A stretch of 64,000 nucleotides of DNA from Scleroderma bovista (GCA_037178675.1 JAYMGJ010000090.1:1-64000), one strand, 5' to 3'; shown: positions 47,101 to 58,780, numbered from the stretch's first letter. A program made the numbers and translations. Notes: generated by a model not told the origin, from the sequence alone.

Positions 47101-50076
47101 CTCTGGCCAGAAGAAGAAAAACTTCTTGCGCATGTCATGAAGCTTAATGAAGCGGCACTAGCCTTTGACGAATCGGAACGCGGCAATTTTCGCTCAGACT
47201 ACTTCTCCCCTTACATCATCCCGGTCCTGCCCCATGAGCCATGGGGGTACTGCAACATCCCTATCCCTCCTGGCATTCGCGAATGTGTTATCCAGCTGCT
47301 TAGAGACAAGATCACAGCCGGACTCTATGAACCTGCCCAATCATCATATCGCTCCAAGTGGTTCTGTGTTATGAAGAAGAATGGAAAGATCCGGATTGTC
47401 CATGATCTGCAACCTCTCAATAAGGTTACAATCAGAGATGCCGGAGTTCCACCTATTTTGGATGACTTTGTTGAACCATTCGCCGGTTGGCAATGTTACA
47501 CGGTCTTTGATCTCTTTTCCAGATTTGATGCCCACCAACTGCATCCCGATAGTCGAGATCTCACATCATTTATGACTCCGCTCAATCTCTTACGACATAC
47601 CGCCATGCCACAAGGCTACACCAACTCTCCTTCTGAATTCCAGAATTGTACTAGTTTCATCTTACAGGATGAGATCCTGCATGTAGCCAACGTATTCATC
47701 AACGATCTTCCCATCAAAGGCCCTGCAACACGCTATGACGACACCAATGGCAACGCTGAAACCCTGCCAGCCAACCCAGGGATTCGTCGCTTCATTTGGG
47801 AACATGCTGTAGATGTGCACCGGATTATGCATCGCTTTGCGCATGCAGGTGGAACGTTCTCTGGTCCGAAGACCCAGCTCTGCCGTCCTCGTGTTTTGAT
47901 TCTTGGCCAAGAATGCCATCCTGATGGTCGCTCTCCTGACCATGGCAAAGTCAAGAAGATCTTAGATTGGCCTCCCCTTGCAACGCCGAAGGATGTGCGC
48001 TCATTTCTAGGTCTCTGCGGCACTGTGCACATCTGGATTGCCAACTATTCCCTCCTTGCTCATCCTCTCATCAATCTCTACCACAGAGACACTCCTTTCA
48101 TTTGGGATACCCCCCAGCAAGATGCTTTCGATGCCTTGAAGATCGCTGTCTCTTCCGCTCCCTCCCTTCATCCCATTGATTATTCCACAGATCATCTCCC
48201 TGTCATTCTCTCAGTCGACACCAGCTATATCGCCATCGGATTCATCCTGTCCCAGTATGATGAGTCTGGTCGCAAATGTCCTGCTCATTATGGCTCACTT
48301 CCTATCAATGAACGCGAATCTCGCTATAGTCAGCCCAAACTCGAGTTATACGGTCTATTCCGTGCACTTCGTCACTATCGTCACTTTCTTTACGGTGTCA
48401 AGAACCTCCATGTTGAAGTCGATGCAAAGTACATCAAGGGTATGCTTAACGATCCTGACCTCCAACCTAATGCTACTATCAATCGCTGGATCAAAGGTAT
48501 ACTCTTATTTGACTTTAAACTAATTCACGTTCCAGCCGCTCGTCACCAAGGACCTGATGCACTCTCTAGGCGTCAGCCCTCTGAAGAGGAGATAGAAGAT
48601 GGTGAAAGAGATGCTGACGACGCTGATGAATGGCTAGAAGATCTTTTGTTTTGTACTGCCACCCACCCTCTTTCTTATGACCCCGTTACGCTCCCTTCAT
48701 TCCTGTCTCAAAATACGACTCAAGACATTATTCTACGACAAATTCTCCACTTCCTCCAAACGACTCAACTCCCATCATTCCCCTCCAACACTGCTTGTAA
48801 ACGTTTCATCAGGTGCTCCCTTCAATTCTTTATTCATTCTGGCCAACTGTTCAAATGTCGAGGCCCTCGTACTCCAACTAAAGTCATCTTTGATCCTGAT
48901 CTCCGTGCGCAACTTCTCAATCAAGCCCATGAAGACCTTGGGCACCGCAGAGTATTTGGAGTATTCCAAGCTGTCAGGGATCGCTTCTATTGGCCACAGA
49001 TGTACTCAGACGTTGCCCACCACATTCGTTCTTGCCATGAATGCCAGATTCGCAGCACCCGCAAAGTTGAAATTCCCCTCACTGTCTCTCCATCCCCCTG
49101 AATCTTCATGAAGATCTACGTTGATGTCATGCTCATGCCAAAAGCTCGTGGCTATCGCTATCTTGTTGCTGCTCGCGATGATCTCTCCCTTGCTGCCGAA
49201 GGCCGTGCTCTCAAGCATGCCAGTTCAGACAGCCTAGCCAAGTTTTTCTGGGAAGAAATTATTTGCCGTTACGGAGTTATTGCCCAGATCGTCACTGACA
49301 ATGGCAGTGAGGTCAAGGGTGCATTTGAGAAACTCATGCAGCGATACTCTATTCCCCAAATCCGCATCTCCCCCTATAATTCCAAAGCCAATGGAGTTGT
49401 AGAGCATGGACACTTTACTATCCGCGAAGCTATTATCAAGTCCTGTGAAGGTGATCTCAATCTATGGCCCACCAAGGTCCATCACACTTTCTTTGCAGAC
49501 AAAGTCATCACCCGTCATTCTACTGGATTCAGCCCCTACTACCTCCTTCATGGTCTCGATCCCGTCCTCCCATTTGATCTCTTTGAGGCTACCTATCTTG
49601 TTGAAGGCTTCTACTCTGAGATGACCTCAGAGGAGCTTCTTTCCCTGCGCATCAGACAATTGGAGAAAAGACCAGATGATTTCCATGATGCATTCACTAC
49701 TCTACAGAAGACCCGCCTCTGTTCCAAAGCCCAATTTGAGAAGAGATATACCAGACGTCTATTCAAGTCCTCCTACCAGCCTGGAGACCTTGTCCTGGTT
49801 CACAACAGCCAAGTGGAGAAAGAATTAGATCGTAAATCAAAGCCACGTTACCTTGGCCCCTTTGAAGTTGTTCGTCGCACTCAAGGTGGCTTGTACGTCC
49901 TGAAGGAAATGGATGGAACTGTCTCAGCTCGAGGCATAGCTGCATTCCGCCTTATCCCTTATTATTCCCGACACACTCCTTTGCCCGACTCTATTCTCCC
50001 TAACGATGATGAAAGTGATGATGAAAATGCCAATGAAAATGGAGAAAAAGATTACGACTCTGACGACTCATCATGA
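44146..50076 (+). pseudogene. Gypsy1 gag-pol, 5'-truncated, with two in-frame TGA codons
   Basis: One reading frame runs from the Plavaka junction to the TGA at 50074-50076. It enters gag late (RFYEQDLKNFVKGAMCAPIL, GLPLSFRLKV). Then come the zinc knuckle CYGCGVEGHGVNGC (CX2CX4HX4C), protease VIDSGSTLNVV, and TGA at 46723-46725. Next are reverse transcriptase (IRIVHDLQPLNK, MPQGYTNSPSEFQN), RNase H (VDTSYIAIGFILSQ), zinc-binding LGHRRVFGVFQAVRDRFYWP with SCHECQIRS, and TGA at 49099-49101. Last is the integrase core IYVDVMLMP, IVTDNGSEVKG, YNSKANGVVEHGH. The reverse transcriptase catalytic motif reads VFINDLPIKG, Asn for the first Asp of the DD pair (AAC for GAC after C). No chromodomain is evident. 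Inactive. Confidence 0.92.
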
Positions 50077-50245
50077 TGCCCAATATGCCCTATGCTTCCT
50101 TGTCTATGCCCCCTATGCTTCCTCATCTATGCCCCCCATGCCAGTCTTCCCAGCTCTTTTTGTTGTCCCACCCTCCTTGTTCGCAATCAGGGACGATTGC
50201 ATTTCATGTCACCTGTGGATGTCACGCACCAAACAGGTTTGGTAC

Positions 50246-50813
50246 TGTAGGTGAAGGTGCGGGTTCGGGTGTTCGAGAGGACAAGGGAGTGAGAAGGAGA
50301 TAAGAGAGACGGAAGAGACTCGGGACTCGGACGGTGAATGCTGTAGATACGACGGGAACTTGTGACTTCTTAGACTAATGACTCGGACGTGAAATGCGGA
50401 ACTGGGGGAATCGGATTGCTGCAGCTCGAAGCTGCTACAGGCGGCTTAAGTACAGTACTAATGACGTCAAAGCGCGAGTGGCTCGACGTCCGAGCAGACA
50501 ATGTATCTAAGGTACAAGGAGAGTATCAAAGCTAAAATACAAGGGGCGGCAAAGCACTGAGAGGGCCGTGCCTAAGGACATAGGGCGCGGGATCTAACCT
50601 GGCCGCTTCGGTGCGTCGTAGATGACATACGTCCGCCCTGCCCTTTGTGGGTCTTGCCGGTCACAGGACGATCGATACCAGTTACCCGGTATCGATCATA
50701 ACTCACCCCGAGGTCCGCGGTAGGCGTCCTCACCAACGCCCGGGCCCTCTCGAGTGCTTCATAGATCGAAAATATATCATAGTTGCGTAGCTAAGTCATG
50801 TTAGTTCCTTACA
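50246..50813. repeat. Solo LTR nested in the Gypsy1 LTR
   Basis: 568 bp with TGTAGG...CCTTACA ends (TG...CA), flanked by the 4-bp repeat GTAC (50242-50245 and 50814-50817). Removing it restores alignment to the other Gypsy1-family LTR across TTTGGTAC. The parent family is not represented elsewhere in the window. Confidence 0.75.
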
Positions 50814-51323
50814 GTACAGTGAACATGGAAGATAACACCTATATTGAATGATCCTTATGCGAAGGATAAGCACAACGGACCCTCATCATAGCCATCTATC
50901 GCACAAGAAGACTATCCTGATGCGAGAGACGAATGCCAATGCAGACAGTCATCTATTGCACGAGGACCACCAAGAAGCAGAAGAAACTGAAGGAATAACG
51001 TCAATTGTGGTATGAGAAAGGAATGCACACGTCTGCAGTCCAACCCCCATACCAGAACGATCAAAGAAGCCGAAGAATTGATGGAGAAACAAAGGAGAAA
51101 GAGAAGAAATGATTTTTAGCACCCAAATGTCATTTTTAGGCGCCCAGTGCCAGCATTCCGATATTTTGAATAGCTCCATCATTTCTGAAGCTATCAGGCA
51201 CGTGACTATACCGTCAGAGAGCCTAGAACGTGGTCTATCTGCCTGTCAAGTTCCGACGCAAATCCGTTCATTTCCCACGGAGATATTCCCCCTGCAATCC
51301 AGACGTTCACTTCATTGCTCACT

Positions 51324-51716
51324 ATGGAGTCCGTATTTTCTCTGGATCATTTCTCCACTATTGCTGCAGATCTCCACTATGTCCTGCTCTTAGGACAGCC
51401 TCTCCCAGAGTTCCCGTGCACTGCCTGGCACATATCTTCCCAGCCTGCTCCCTCAGTCCCTCTCGTTCTTGGTCAGTGCGTTCTCCTCGTCAGTCCTGCG
51501 TCAAGGACGTACTTTGGTCATCTTAGGTCTATTGTCAAGCTTGAGAAGTCTTCTCTGGTCGTCTCTGTGTCCCCTGAGCCCTCAGCCTATGGTCCCTTCC
51601 TCCCAGATACTTGCCATGTCCATCTTCCTCTGTCGTTTGTCTCGCTTCCCTGGATGCATCGAATTCAATACTCTATCCGCTTCCCTACTTTCAGACGACA
51701 TCCCCCAGCACCATGA
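51324..51716 (+). CDS. ORF inside the Gypsy1 3' LTR, second copy
   Basis: Starts MESVFSLDHFSTIAADLHYV and aligns without gaps to the ORF at 36134-36487 over about 115 codons. It then extends further (FPTFRRHPPAP) because the stop of the other copy is absent. Conserved blocks include YVLLLGQPLPE, LLVSPASRTYFGHL and LVVSVSPE. Function unknown. Confidence 0.45.
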   Translation: MESVFSLDHFSTIAADLHYVLLLGQPLPEFPCTAWHISSQPAPSVPLVLGQCVLLVSPASRTYFGHLRSIVKLEKSSLVVSVSPEPSAYGPFLPDTCHVHLPLSFVSLPWMHRIQYSIRFPTFRRHPPAP

Positions 51717-52865
51717 CAGTTATTCCCCCACTTTATAGTGCTATTAGGAAGAAGAACCCTCTCTCGTTCTTTCACAGAAGAGAGCTCGTCAAGGGAGCCC
51801 ATGGTTGCGCTTCAGCGGCGCTAGAACACATGCACTATACCTTAGTGTATGCTGACCCCCCCAAAAGACCTCTGGACCCCTGGTACCCTTCTTATGGCTG
51901 TTTTGTCTCGGATCAATCCCCCTATTAATCTCAGATCTTCCCCATTGTTGTCCCATCAAATTCCTGATGGTACACAGCCCCCCATCAAACTTCTTAGGCT
52001 GTGCATCAATGACTCCTTCTGCTGTGCAGTGACTCATCCCTTGCTTACTGATGCTCTCTTGTCATCAGTATTACTCAGCTGATGACTCACTCCCTTACCA
52101 ATCAATCTTGTCATGCAGCTTACTCATTCCTTTACTCAGCAGCTTATTCATGCTTCCTATGCTTACTCATTCCTGCTTATCCCTTGCTTACTGATCGCTT
52201 ACAAACCCCTTACAAAGCTCTTACCAATCCCTTACCAATCCTTGACAAATTCTGCTTACTCCCTTCTCTTTTTGTACTTTAATGCTGTGCCCCCCCATGT
52301 ATTTAAACCCCTGGGCTCAGCCCAGTGAAAAAAAAGACCCAATTGCACGAAATTATCCCTCTCTCAGACTCTCTCAGTCAGTATCCCCTCAGCTCTTTGA
52401 GTCTTGTAGGCTTCAGTGAAGGTCTAAAGACTCTGATATTCAAGTTTTATTCAATCTATTCAAGTCCAAGTATTTCTCTAGGCTCAAGCAGAGTCTAGCC
52501 AGTCAATCCTTCATCTCTCATTGCTTCTGGACATCAGGAGCCCCCTTGTCCCCTTGCTGCACCAATCTCTAGGTGTAGTATTGCTGTTTCAACCTCAGTC
52601 AACCCAATCCCCGCTTTGACACTTCCTAGGCTTTAGGAAGAGTCCAGACCCCTATCCCCTTTGTCTTCTATTACTCCTGTACCCCAGGAGTATCCTGCAT
52701 CACTGTCTGCATCACCCTGTTGGTGTAGATCCCCTTTCCCCCTTCTCAGCATATCCTCTCTGGACACCGCGGAGGTAAACCACCACTCGCACATTTTCGT
52801 AGTCCTTTGTTGGTGTTGTGTTTGGGTTATTACTCTGACCCAAAATCCACACTTTGACTCACACC

Positions 52866-53280
52866 GGTCGCTCTCCCAGTTACTCTGGCTTCATCGCAGC
52901 TATACAGCTCGATCCCGGCCCTTGCGCTTCATCCCCGGTTCCGGACTACCCTCACACACATAGTATCTGTTAAGTCGGTACTCGACCCTATCCGTTTCTC
53001 CAATCCGGTTTAGTTCCACTTACCGCATTGTTCCTGCACCCGTCCCGTCACCCCTGTATACTTCCAGTTCCCCATGTCTGCTTCAAGCCTGGCTCCCCGT
53101 TTATTTTCCTGTCCCCGTTTATTTTACCGACCTATTCCTTTCACTCTCGTTCCCTTGTTCCGGCTTTTGGTTGTTTACTTGTCACCATATATACTCAGGT
53201 TACTTCCGTCTCCGTATATAAAGTCCTGTACTCAGTCTTGTATCTTCAGTCTGAAATCAACTAAGTCACCCACTCCGTAC
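52866..53280 (+). repeat. 5' LTR of Gypsy2, truncated at both ends
   Basis: Matches 60284-60699 of the 3' LTR. It lacks the first 20 or so bases (TGTCACGACCATGTCC...) and the last 190, and no primer-binding site follows. A TATATAAA box lies at 53215-53222. Confidence 0.85.
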
Positions 53281-53310
53281 TAGTACGCCCTCTTAGAAAA
53301 AACCCCTATT

Positions 53311-54753
53311 ATGACCATGACTACCTGTGCTCGCGCTCGTACTGAGGCAGCACTTGCTGAAGAAGCAGGAGCAGTTGACGATCTTTGTCTCTCTGCTGCT
53401 CAACAGGCTATGTCTAGTCGTAGGCAACCTCCGGCTTCGGTAAGCCAGTTTCGGAGCTTCACAGCTCGCTCCCCCAGACCAGTGTCGTCGACTCCGCATC
53501 GCGACGCCACATTGCAGAGCCTTCGTGGCTCTGCAGACCCTGTTCACCAAGGATCCGTTCCCAGTGATAGGTTCCCCTACCACCATGACCCCAGCCCGGA
53601 TCGTCGTGAGCCCGGCTGTTACCAGTGGTTCAGCCCCGAAGATGATGGTCCTGGTAATGACCCAGATGACCCCGGCGACGATGGTGATGATGATGACGAC
53701 GACGAAGAGTTCCTCAACACTACCGAGGAACTAGATGCTAATCTAGCGGTCTTCCATAACCTCGCCCTTGCTGTCAACTGCCTCTCCCGCTCCTCTGGCC
53801 AGACCAATGAGTCCTCTTCTTCACGTGCCAAAGTCCGAGACCCGGACACCTTCAACGGCACCGACCCCAAGAAACTCCGGACCTTTCTGGTCCAATGCGA
53901 ACTTTGTTTTCAAGATCGCGCAAAAGCTTTCCGCCTGGACTGCACTAAAATAACTTTCGCCCAGTCATACCTAAAAGGTATGGCATTAGAGTGGTTCGAA
54001 CTGGACCTTCTCGAGTCTGCCGATCCGACTAACCGTCCCCACTGGATGGACAACTGGATTGCCTTTGTCGCGGAGCTCCAGTCCACCTTTGGACTGCACA
54101 ACCTGGTCGCTGATGCGGAGCATCAGCTTGACCTCCTTCAGATGAAGGATAGCCACCGTGTCACGGGGTACATCGTTGACTTCAACCGGCTGGCCTCTCA
54201 GATCAGGGGCTACGGTGACAGCGCACTCCGACACTACTTCTACTCCAGTCTACCCGACCGGATCAAGGACGAGCTTTCCCGGATAGGGAAGCCTTGGACG
54301 TTGGATGGTACCTGCGCCCTGGCGCAGGAGATCAATGCATGCTATTGGGAGCGTAAGGACAAAATCTCCCGGACCTCTAAAAGTCAATCGTCCACCCCTG
54401 CTACCAAGTCCCCCAACTCTGGGGGCAACTCGACTAAATCCGGTCAGGAGAAATCCAAGACCGGTAGTAGCAATGCCTCGTCCGGTTCCTCCAAACCGGC
54501 CAACAAACCTACCACATCCAGTTCCTCTAAACCGGACCTGACCGACAAGCTCGGGAAGGATGGTAAGCTCACTGCTGATGAGTGTAAGCGGCGACTTGAC
54601 AATAACCTTTGCATGTTTTGCGGGGGTGCTGGCCACTTTGCTGACAAGTGCCAGAAGAAGTCGAAAAAAGCCAAAGCTCACGCTGCAGCAGCCTCTGAGT
54701 CCACGAAACCAGACTCAAACTCGGGTGCTACTCCTGAGTCAAAAAAAGAGTAA
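53311..54753 (+). CDS. Gypsy2 gag
   Basis: 480 codons starting MTMTTCARARTEAALAEEAG. It has an acidic patch (DDPGDDGDDDDDDEEF), then the retrotransposon gag core (RDPDTFNGTDPKKLRTFLVQ, ALEWFELDLL, LRHYFYSSLPDRIKDELS), a Ser/Lys-rich linker and the zinc knuckle CMFCGGAGHFADKC (CX2CX4HX4C). No internal stops. The last codons run over a 7-A slip site (54741-54747) directly before the TAA stop. Confidence 0.95.
   Translation: MTMTTCARARTEAALAEEAGAVDDLCLSAAQQAMSSRRQPPASVSQFRSFTARSPRPVSSTPHRDATLQSLRGSADPVHQGSVPSDRFPYHHDPSPDRREPGCYQWFSPEDDGPGNDPDDPGDDGDDDDDDEEFLNTTEELDANLAVFHNLALAVNCLSRSSGQTNESSSSRAKVRDPDTFNGTDPKKLRTFLVQCELCFQDRAKAFRLDCTKITFAQSYLKGMALEWFELDLLESADPTNRPHWMDNWIAFVAELQSTFGLHNLVADAEHQLDLLQMKDSHRVTGYIVDFNRLASQIRGYGDSALRHYFYSSLPDRIKDELSRIGKPWTLDGTCALAQEINACYWERKDKISRTSKSQSSTPATKSPNSGGNSTKSGQEKSKTGSSNASSGSSKPANKPTTSSSSKPDLTDKLGKDGKLTADECKRRLDNNLCMFCGGAGHFADKCQKKSKKAKAHAAAASESTKPDSNSGATPESKKE
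54741..54747 (+). promoter_or_regulatory. Candidate -1 ribosomal frameshift site (A AAA AAA) between gag and pol
   Basis: In the gag frame the codons are TCA AAA AAA GAG TAA, giving the classic X XXY YYZ heptamer two codons before the stop. Slipping back one base at this site enters a frame that is open straight into pol (AGA GTA AGC, then protease). No stem-loop search was possible by eye. Confidence 0.65.
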
Positions 54754-57700
54754 GCAGTTCCCAGACCTCCGCACCACCAGTGAGCTGCATTGACTCAGGT
54801 AGTGCGCCTATGGAGGCTCGCCTCAACGCATCCGCTCTTTCAGATCTGAATTCCCTTACTCCATCTGTTTCCTTATTAGCTTACAATTTATCGAAAATCC
54901 GCGCGCTCGTGGACTCCGGTTCCACTCACTGCTTCGTAGATTCACAGTACGCGCACAAAAACAAATTTGTCACATATTCCATACCCCCAATTGTACTCCG
55001 GCTCTTCGATGGTACATCCAACTTTACGATTACCCAAGCAGTTGATTTATCAATCCTGTTCCCTGCATCCGGTGATGTCACCCCTATGATATTTTATCTC
55101 ACTCCACTCGATTCAGAATGCAAACTAGTCCTTGGACACAACTGGCTCACCCGCTTCAATCTGTTGATTGACTGGGTATTGGGCAGTATCGAATTCCGGA
55201 CTACCGCAGGACATCTGCTTGCGCCCCCGTCGACTCCGTCTCCGGTCCAGCCCGGAAAACCTGAACCTGGTCTCTCTGACTGGACTACCCCTGGCTTCAC
55301 ACCATCTGTCGACATACCGGCTTGCGCCCCTCCTCACATCTCTCTGGTCAACGCTGTCGCGTTCAATCGCGTGTGTAAGTTAGAGGGATCCATCCGGTTC
55401 CTACTTCAGCTTCTCCCTTCGGAAGAAGCAAAAGCCCGGTCTTTGTCCGGTCCATCCTCTTCGGAATTAACTAGCGTCCCTCCGGAGTACCGCGACTATG
55501 CGGATGTCTTCAGTAAAGCGAAAGCCTCTGAGCTCCCACCCCATCGCGACTATGACCTGAAGATCAATCTTGAAGAAGGAGCATCTCCACCCCTGGGAAC
55601 ACTCTACTCGTTGTCTCCAGTCGAGCTTTCCGCTCTCCGGACTTTCATTGACGAAAACCTCGCTACGGGTTTCATACGACCTACCGCCTCTTCCCACGCT
55701 GCTCCGGTCCTCTTCGTAAAAAAGAAGGACGGCTCCCTTCGACTCTGTGTCGACTTCTGGGGCCTCAACAAAGTCAGTAAGAAGGATCGCTACCCGCTCC
55801 CTCTCATCTCCGACCTCCTGGATTCTCCCAGCCGTGCTACGATCTACTCTAAGATTGACCTCCGGCATGCATATCACCTAGTCCGGATTGCTCCGGGTGA
55901 CGAGTGGAAGACCGCCTTCCGCACACGATATGGATCCTATGAATGGTTGGTAATGCCTTTCGGCCTGACCAATGCCCCTGCAGCTTTCCAGCGGTTCGTT
56001 AATACTATATTTGCCGACATGCTCGACGTCTGTGTTGTCGTCTATCTTGACGACATTCTCATCTACTCCGAGGACATGGACTCGCACCACGAACATGTCC
56101 GGGAGGTCCTCCGACGTCTCCGGTTGCATAAGCTGTTTGCCAAACCGGAGAAATGTGAGTTCCACTTGGACTCGGTTGAATATCTTGGATATCACCTCTC
56201 CCCTAATGGTTTGACCATGTCCCCGGATAAGATCACTATGATCTGTGACTGGCCTGAGCCTCAAAAGGTAAAGGACATCCAGTCCTTCCTCGGATTTGCG
56301 AACTTTTACCGCCGGTTTATTTTTAACTACTCCAACATTATAGTACCCCTGACCCGGCTCACCCAGAAGGACGCTCCTTGGAATTTTTCTGAGGAGTGCC
56401 ATCGCTCCTTTAACACGCTCAAGCGGGCCTTCACCACCGCGCCAGTCCTCACACATTTCGTTCCAGACTCTCCAATTACCGTGGAGACCGATGCTTCCGA
56501 CTACGCTGTCGCCGGTATACTCTCCATTACCTGCGCCGATGGCGAACTACGTCCGGTCGCATTCTACTCCCAGACCTTAACAGCCCCGGAGCTGAACTAT
56601 GACACGCACGACAAGGAACTGCTGGCGATCTTTGAGGCATTCTGGTCGTGGCGCCACTATCTGGAGGGCTCCGCTACCCCGGTCAACATTGTCACCAACC
56701 ACAAAAACCTGGAATACTTTTCCACATCAAAAGTTCTTACACGCCGGCAAGCCCGGTGGTCAGAATTTTTGTCCCAGTTCCACTTAGTTATTCGTTTTCG
56801 CCCCGGTAAGCTCGGTGCTAAGCCGGACGCCCTGACTCGACGATGGGACGTCTACCCCAAAGAGGGGGATAGCAGCTACGCCCGGGTTAACCCCCACAAT
56901 CTCCAGCCGGTGTTCACCCAAGAGCAACTAGCTCACTCCCTTCGCACTACGTACCTAGAGCTCCCTATCCTAAGGGCAGTTGACATCATGGATGTCGAGA
57001 CCCTTCACTCAGACATCCTATCCGCCCTCCCCACTGACCCTATTGCCCAAGCTCACCTCTCTGATACCGCCGAGTCGCGGTGGTCAGTAGACGAGTCCGG
57101 TCTCCTCTGGCTCCATGGTCGCATCTACGTACCAGACTCAAAGGACCTTCGTCTCAGAGTTCTCCGGTATAAGCACGACCACCCCACCTCTGGGCACTTT
57201 GGACAGAATCGCACCCTGGAGCTCATCCGTCGCGACTATGCCTGGCCAGGCCTCCAGTCGTTCGTTACAAACTATGTCTGGACCTGCACGACCTGTGCCC
57301 GAGCTAAAGCACCGTGCCATCGTCCCTATGGGTTGCTTAAACAGCTCCCCATCCTGGAGAAGCCCTGGAATTCCATCTCCATGGATTTTATAGAGCAACT
57401 CCCCACATCTTCCAGCTTCACAGCCATCCTAGTCGTCGTAGACTGGCTCTCAAAGCAATCCATCTTCATTCCAACTCACGATACCATCACCAGCCTGGAA
57501 CTCGCAAAACTATTCCTACTCCACGTGTTCTCCAAACATGGAGTCCCCACCCATGTCACCTCTGACCGAGGTACTGAGTTTGTATCCCACTTCTTCCGGT
57601 CACTTGGAAAGGCACTCGACATGCGCCTACACTTCACTTCTGGCTATCACCCGGAAGGCGATGGCCAAACCGAGTGATCCAACCAAACACTTGAACAGTA

Positions 57701-58780
57701 CCTCCAGTGTTACTGCAATTACCAGCAGGACAACTGGGCAGATCTCTTACCGCTTGCAGAGTTCGCATACAATAATGCACCTAGTGCAACTACTGGAGTT
57801 TCTCCCTTCTTCGCAAATAAAGGTTATCACCCTAATATCTCAGTACACCCGGAACGTGATATGACCTCCACCCGGGCCCGCGAATACGCAGTTGACCTAG
57901 ACTCACTGCACAGTTACCTCCGTGAAGAGATGGCCAACGCTCAGATCCGCTATCAAGGTCCGGCAGATGCCAAGTGTACTCCGGCACCGGACTTCAAGGT
58001 TGGTGACCAAGCATATGTAAAAGCAAAATATTTCCAATCCACATGACCATCCAAAAAACTATCAGAAAAGAATCTAGGGCCATATATGATTATAGCCCAA
58101 GTGGGTTTGCTCTCTTTCACTCTCCATCTTCCGGATTCTATGCGCGCAGTTCATCCGGTCTTCCACATCTCACAGCTAGAACCAGCCACGCCCAACTCCA
58201 TCCCCAACCGGACCCAACCACCGCCCCCACCGGTCGAAGTTGACAGCGAGCCGGAGTTCGAGATCTCCGAGATTCTCGACTCCAAGATCGACCATTGACA
58301 CAAAACTTGCAAACTCCTGTACTTGGTCCGGTGGACTGGTTATGAAGGTACTGACGAGGAAACCTCGTGGCTACTCGCCACTGAGCTTGGTAACACAGTA
58401 GAACTCCTAGGCGAATATCACTCCCGGTACCCTGACAAACCCAGCCCTTTGGCCTCTACTATTGCTTACCACTCAGTTTGCCTCCCCACCAGTTGGCTGT
58501 CACAAAATGTCACAGAAAGTAACGCATGGTCACCCCAAAGTTTTCAAGTCCCGTTTGGCGGCATGGCCGTCACAGGCATGATTTATCTGTTTGTCACGCT
58601 GTTTTTGCTATCTCAACCAATACTCAGTGGATCACTGTCATTCAACTTCGCAGTTCCTAAGGATACATATTTCATGACATGTGGCCATACAGAAAATTTG
58701 CTGTTAGAGAAGAAGTCGTCATTTTGAACAACCGGCCAACTGGTGGGGAGGCAAACTGAGTGGTGAGCGATAGTATCTAG
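54747..58780 (+). pseudogene. Gypsy2 pol (PR-RT-RH-INT-chromodomain) with three TGA codons
   Basis: One frame, -1 relative to gag. Protease ALVDSGSTHCFVD; reverse transcriptase with KIDLRHAYHLVRI, MPFGLTNAPAAFQRF and YLDD intact; RNase H VETDASDYAVAGIL; integrase zinc-binding HDHPTSGHFGQNRTLELIRR with CTTCARAKAPC and core SMDFIEQLP, VTSDRGTEFVSH, HPEGDGQTE; GPY-like end VHPVFHISQLEP; chromodomain YLVRWTGYEGTDEETSWLLA. TGA codons at 57675, 58044 and 58296 sit where Arg is expected. FWGLN for FRGLN (TGG for CGG) and TNHKNL for TDHKNL (AAC for GAC after C) are further CpG-type changes. The MITE at 58459 lies just before the original TAG stop (58778-58780). Confidence 0.93.
58459..58773. mobile_element. 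MITE, TA target site, in the end of Gypsy2 pol
   Basis: 315 bp with imperfect inverted ends: CTATTGCTTACCACTCAGTT against CTATCGCTCACCACTCAGTT, continuing TGCCTCCCCACCAGTTGGC. TA flanks both sides (58457-58458 and 58774-58775). No coding potential. Removing it with one TA brings the pol frame to an immediate TAG. Confidence 0.88.

Larger units (their letters stand above)
50220..52861 (+). repeat. 3' LTR of Gypsy1 (holds a nested solo LTR)
   Basis: Starts TGTCACGCACCAAACAGG just downstream of pol. Without the nested solo LTR it is about 2.07 kb, matching the copy at 35515-37850. It contains a TATTTAAA box near 52300 and repeated GCTTACTCATTCC/CTTACCAATC motifs. Its right end is cut by Gypsy2 at about 52861. 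Confidence 0.8.

Noticed and set aside
35515..52861. The two 2-kb LTR copies as the pair of a single 17-kb retrotransposon
   Set aside because: The interval contains a FunK1 gene, a gene cut by the left LTR, and a Plavaka fragment fused to a gag lacking its start. Neither a primer site nor a matching target duplication was found, so separate insertions are more likely.
53028..53264. 78-codon frame present in both Gypsy2 LTRs (also 60446-60682)
   Set aside because: The two LTRs are near-identical copies from one insertion, so a shared frame is expected. The sequence is low-complexity and overlaps the TATA box, and few substitutions exist to test constraint.
8898..58298. A variant genetic code in which TGA is read as an amino acid
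   Set aside because: TGA ends otherwise complete genes here (accessory gene at 15913, Gypsy1 pol at 50076). The missing residue is Arg rather than the Trp of known TGA reassignments, and the Harbinger pair shows CGA to TGA directly.
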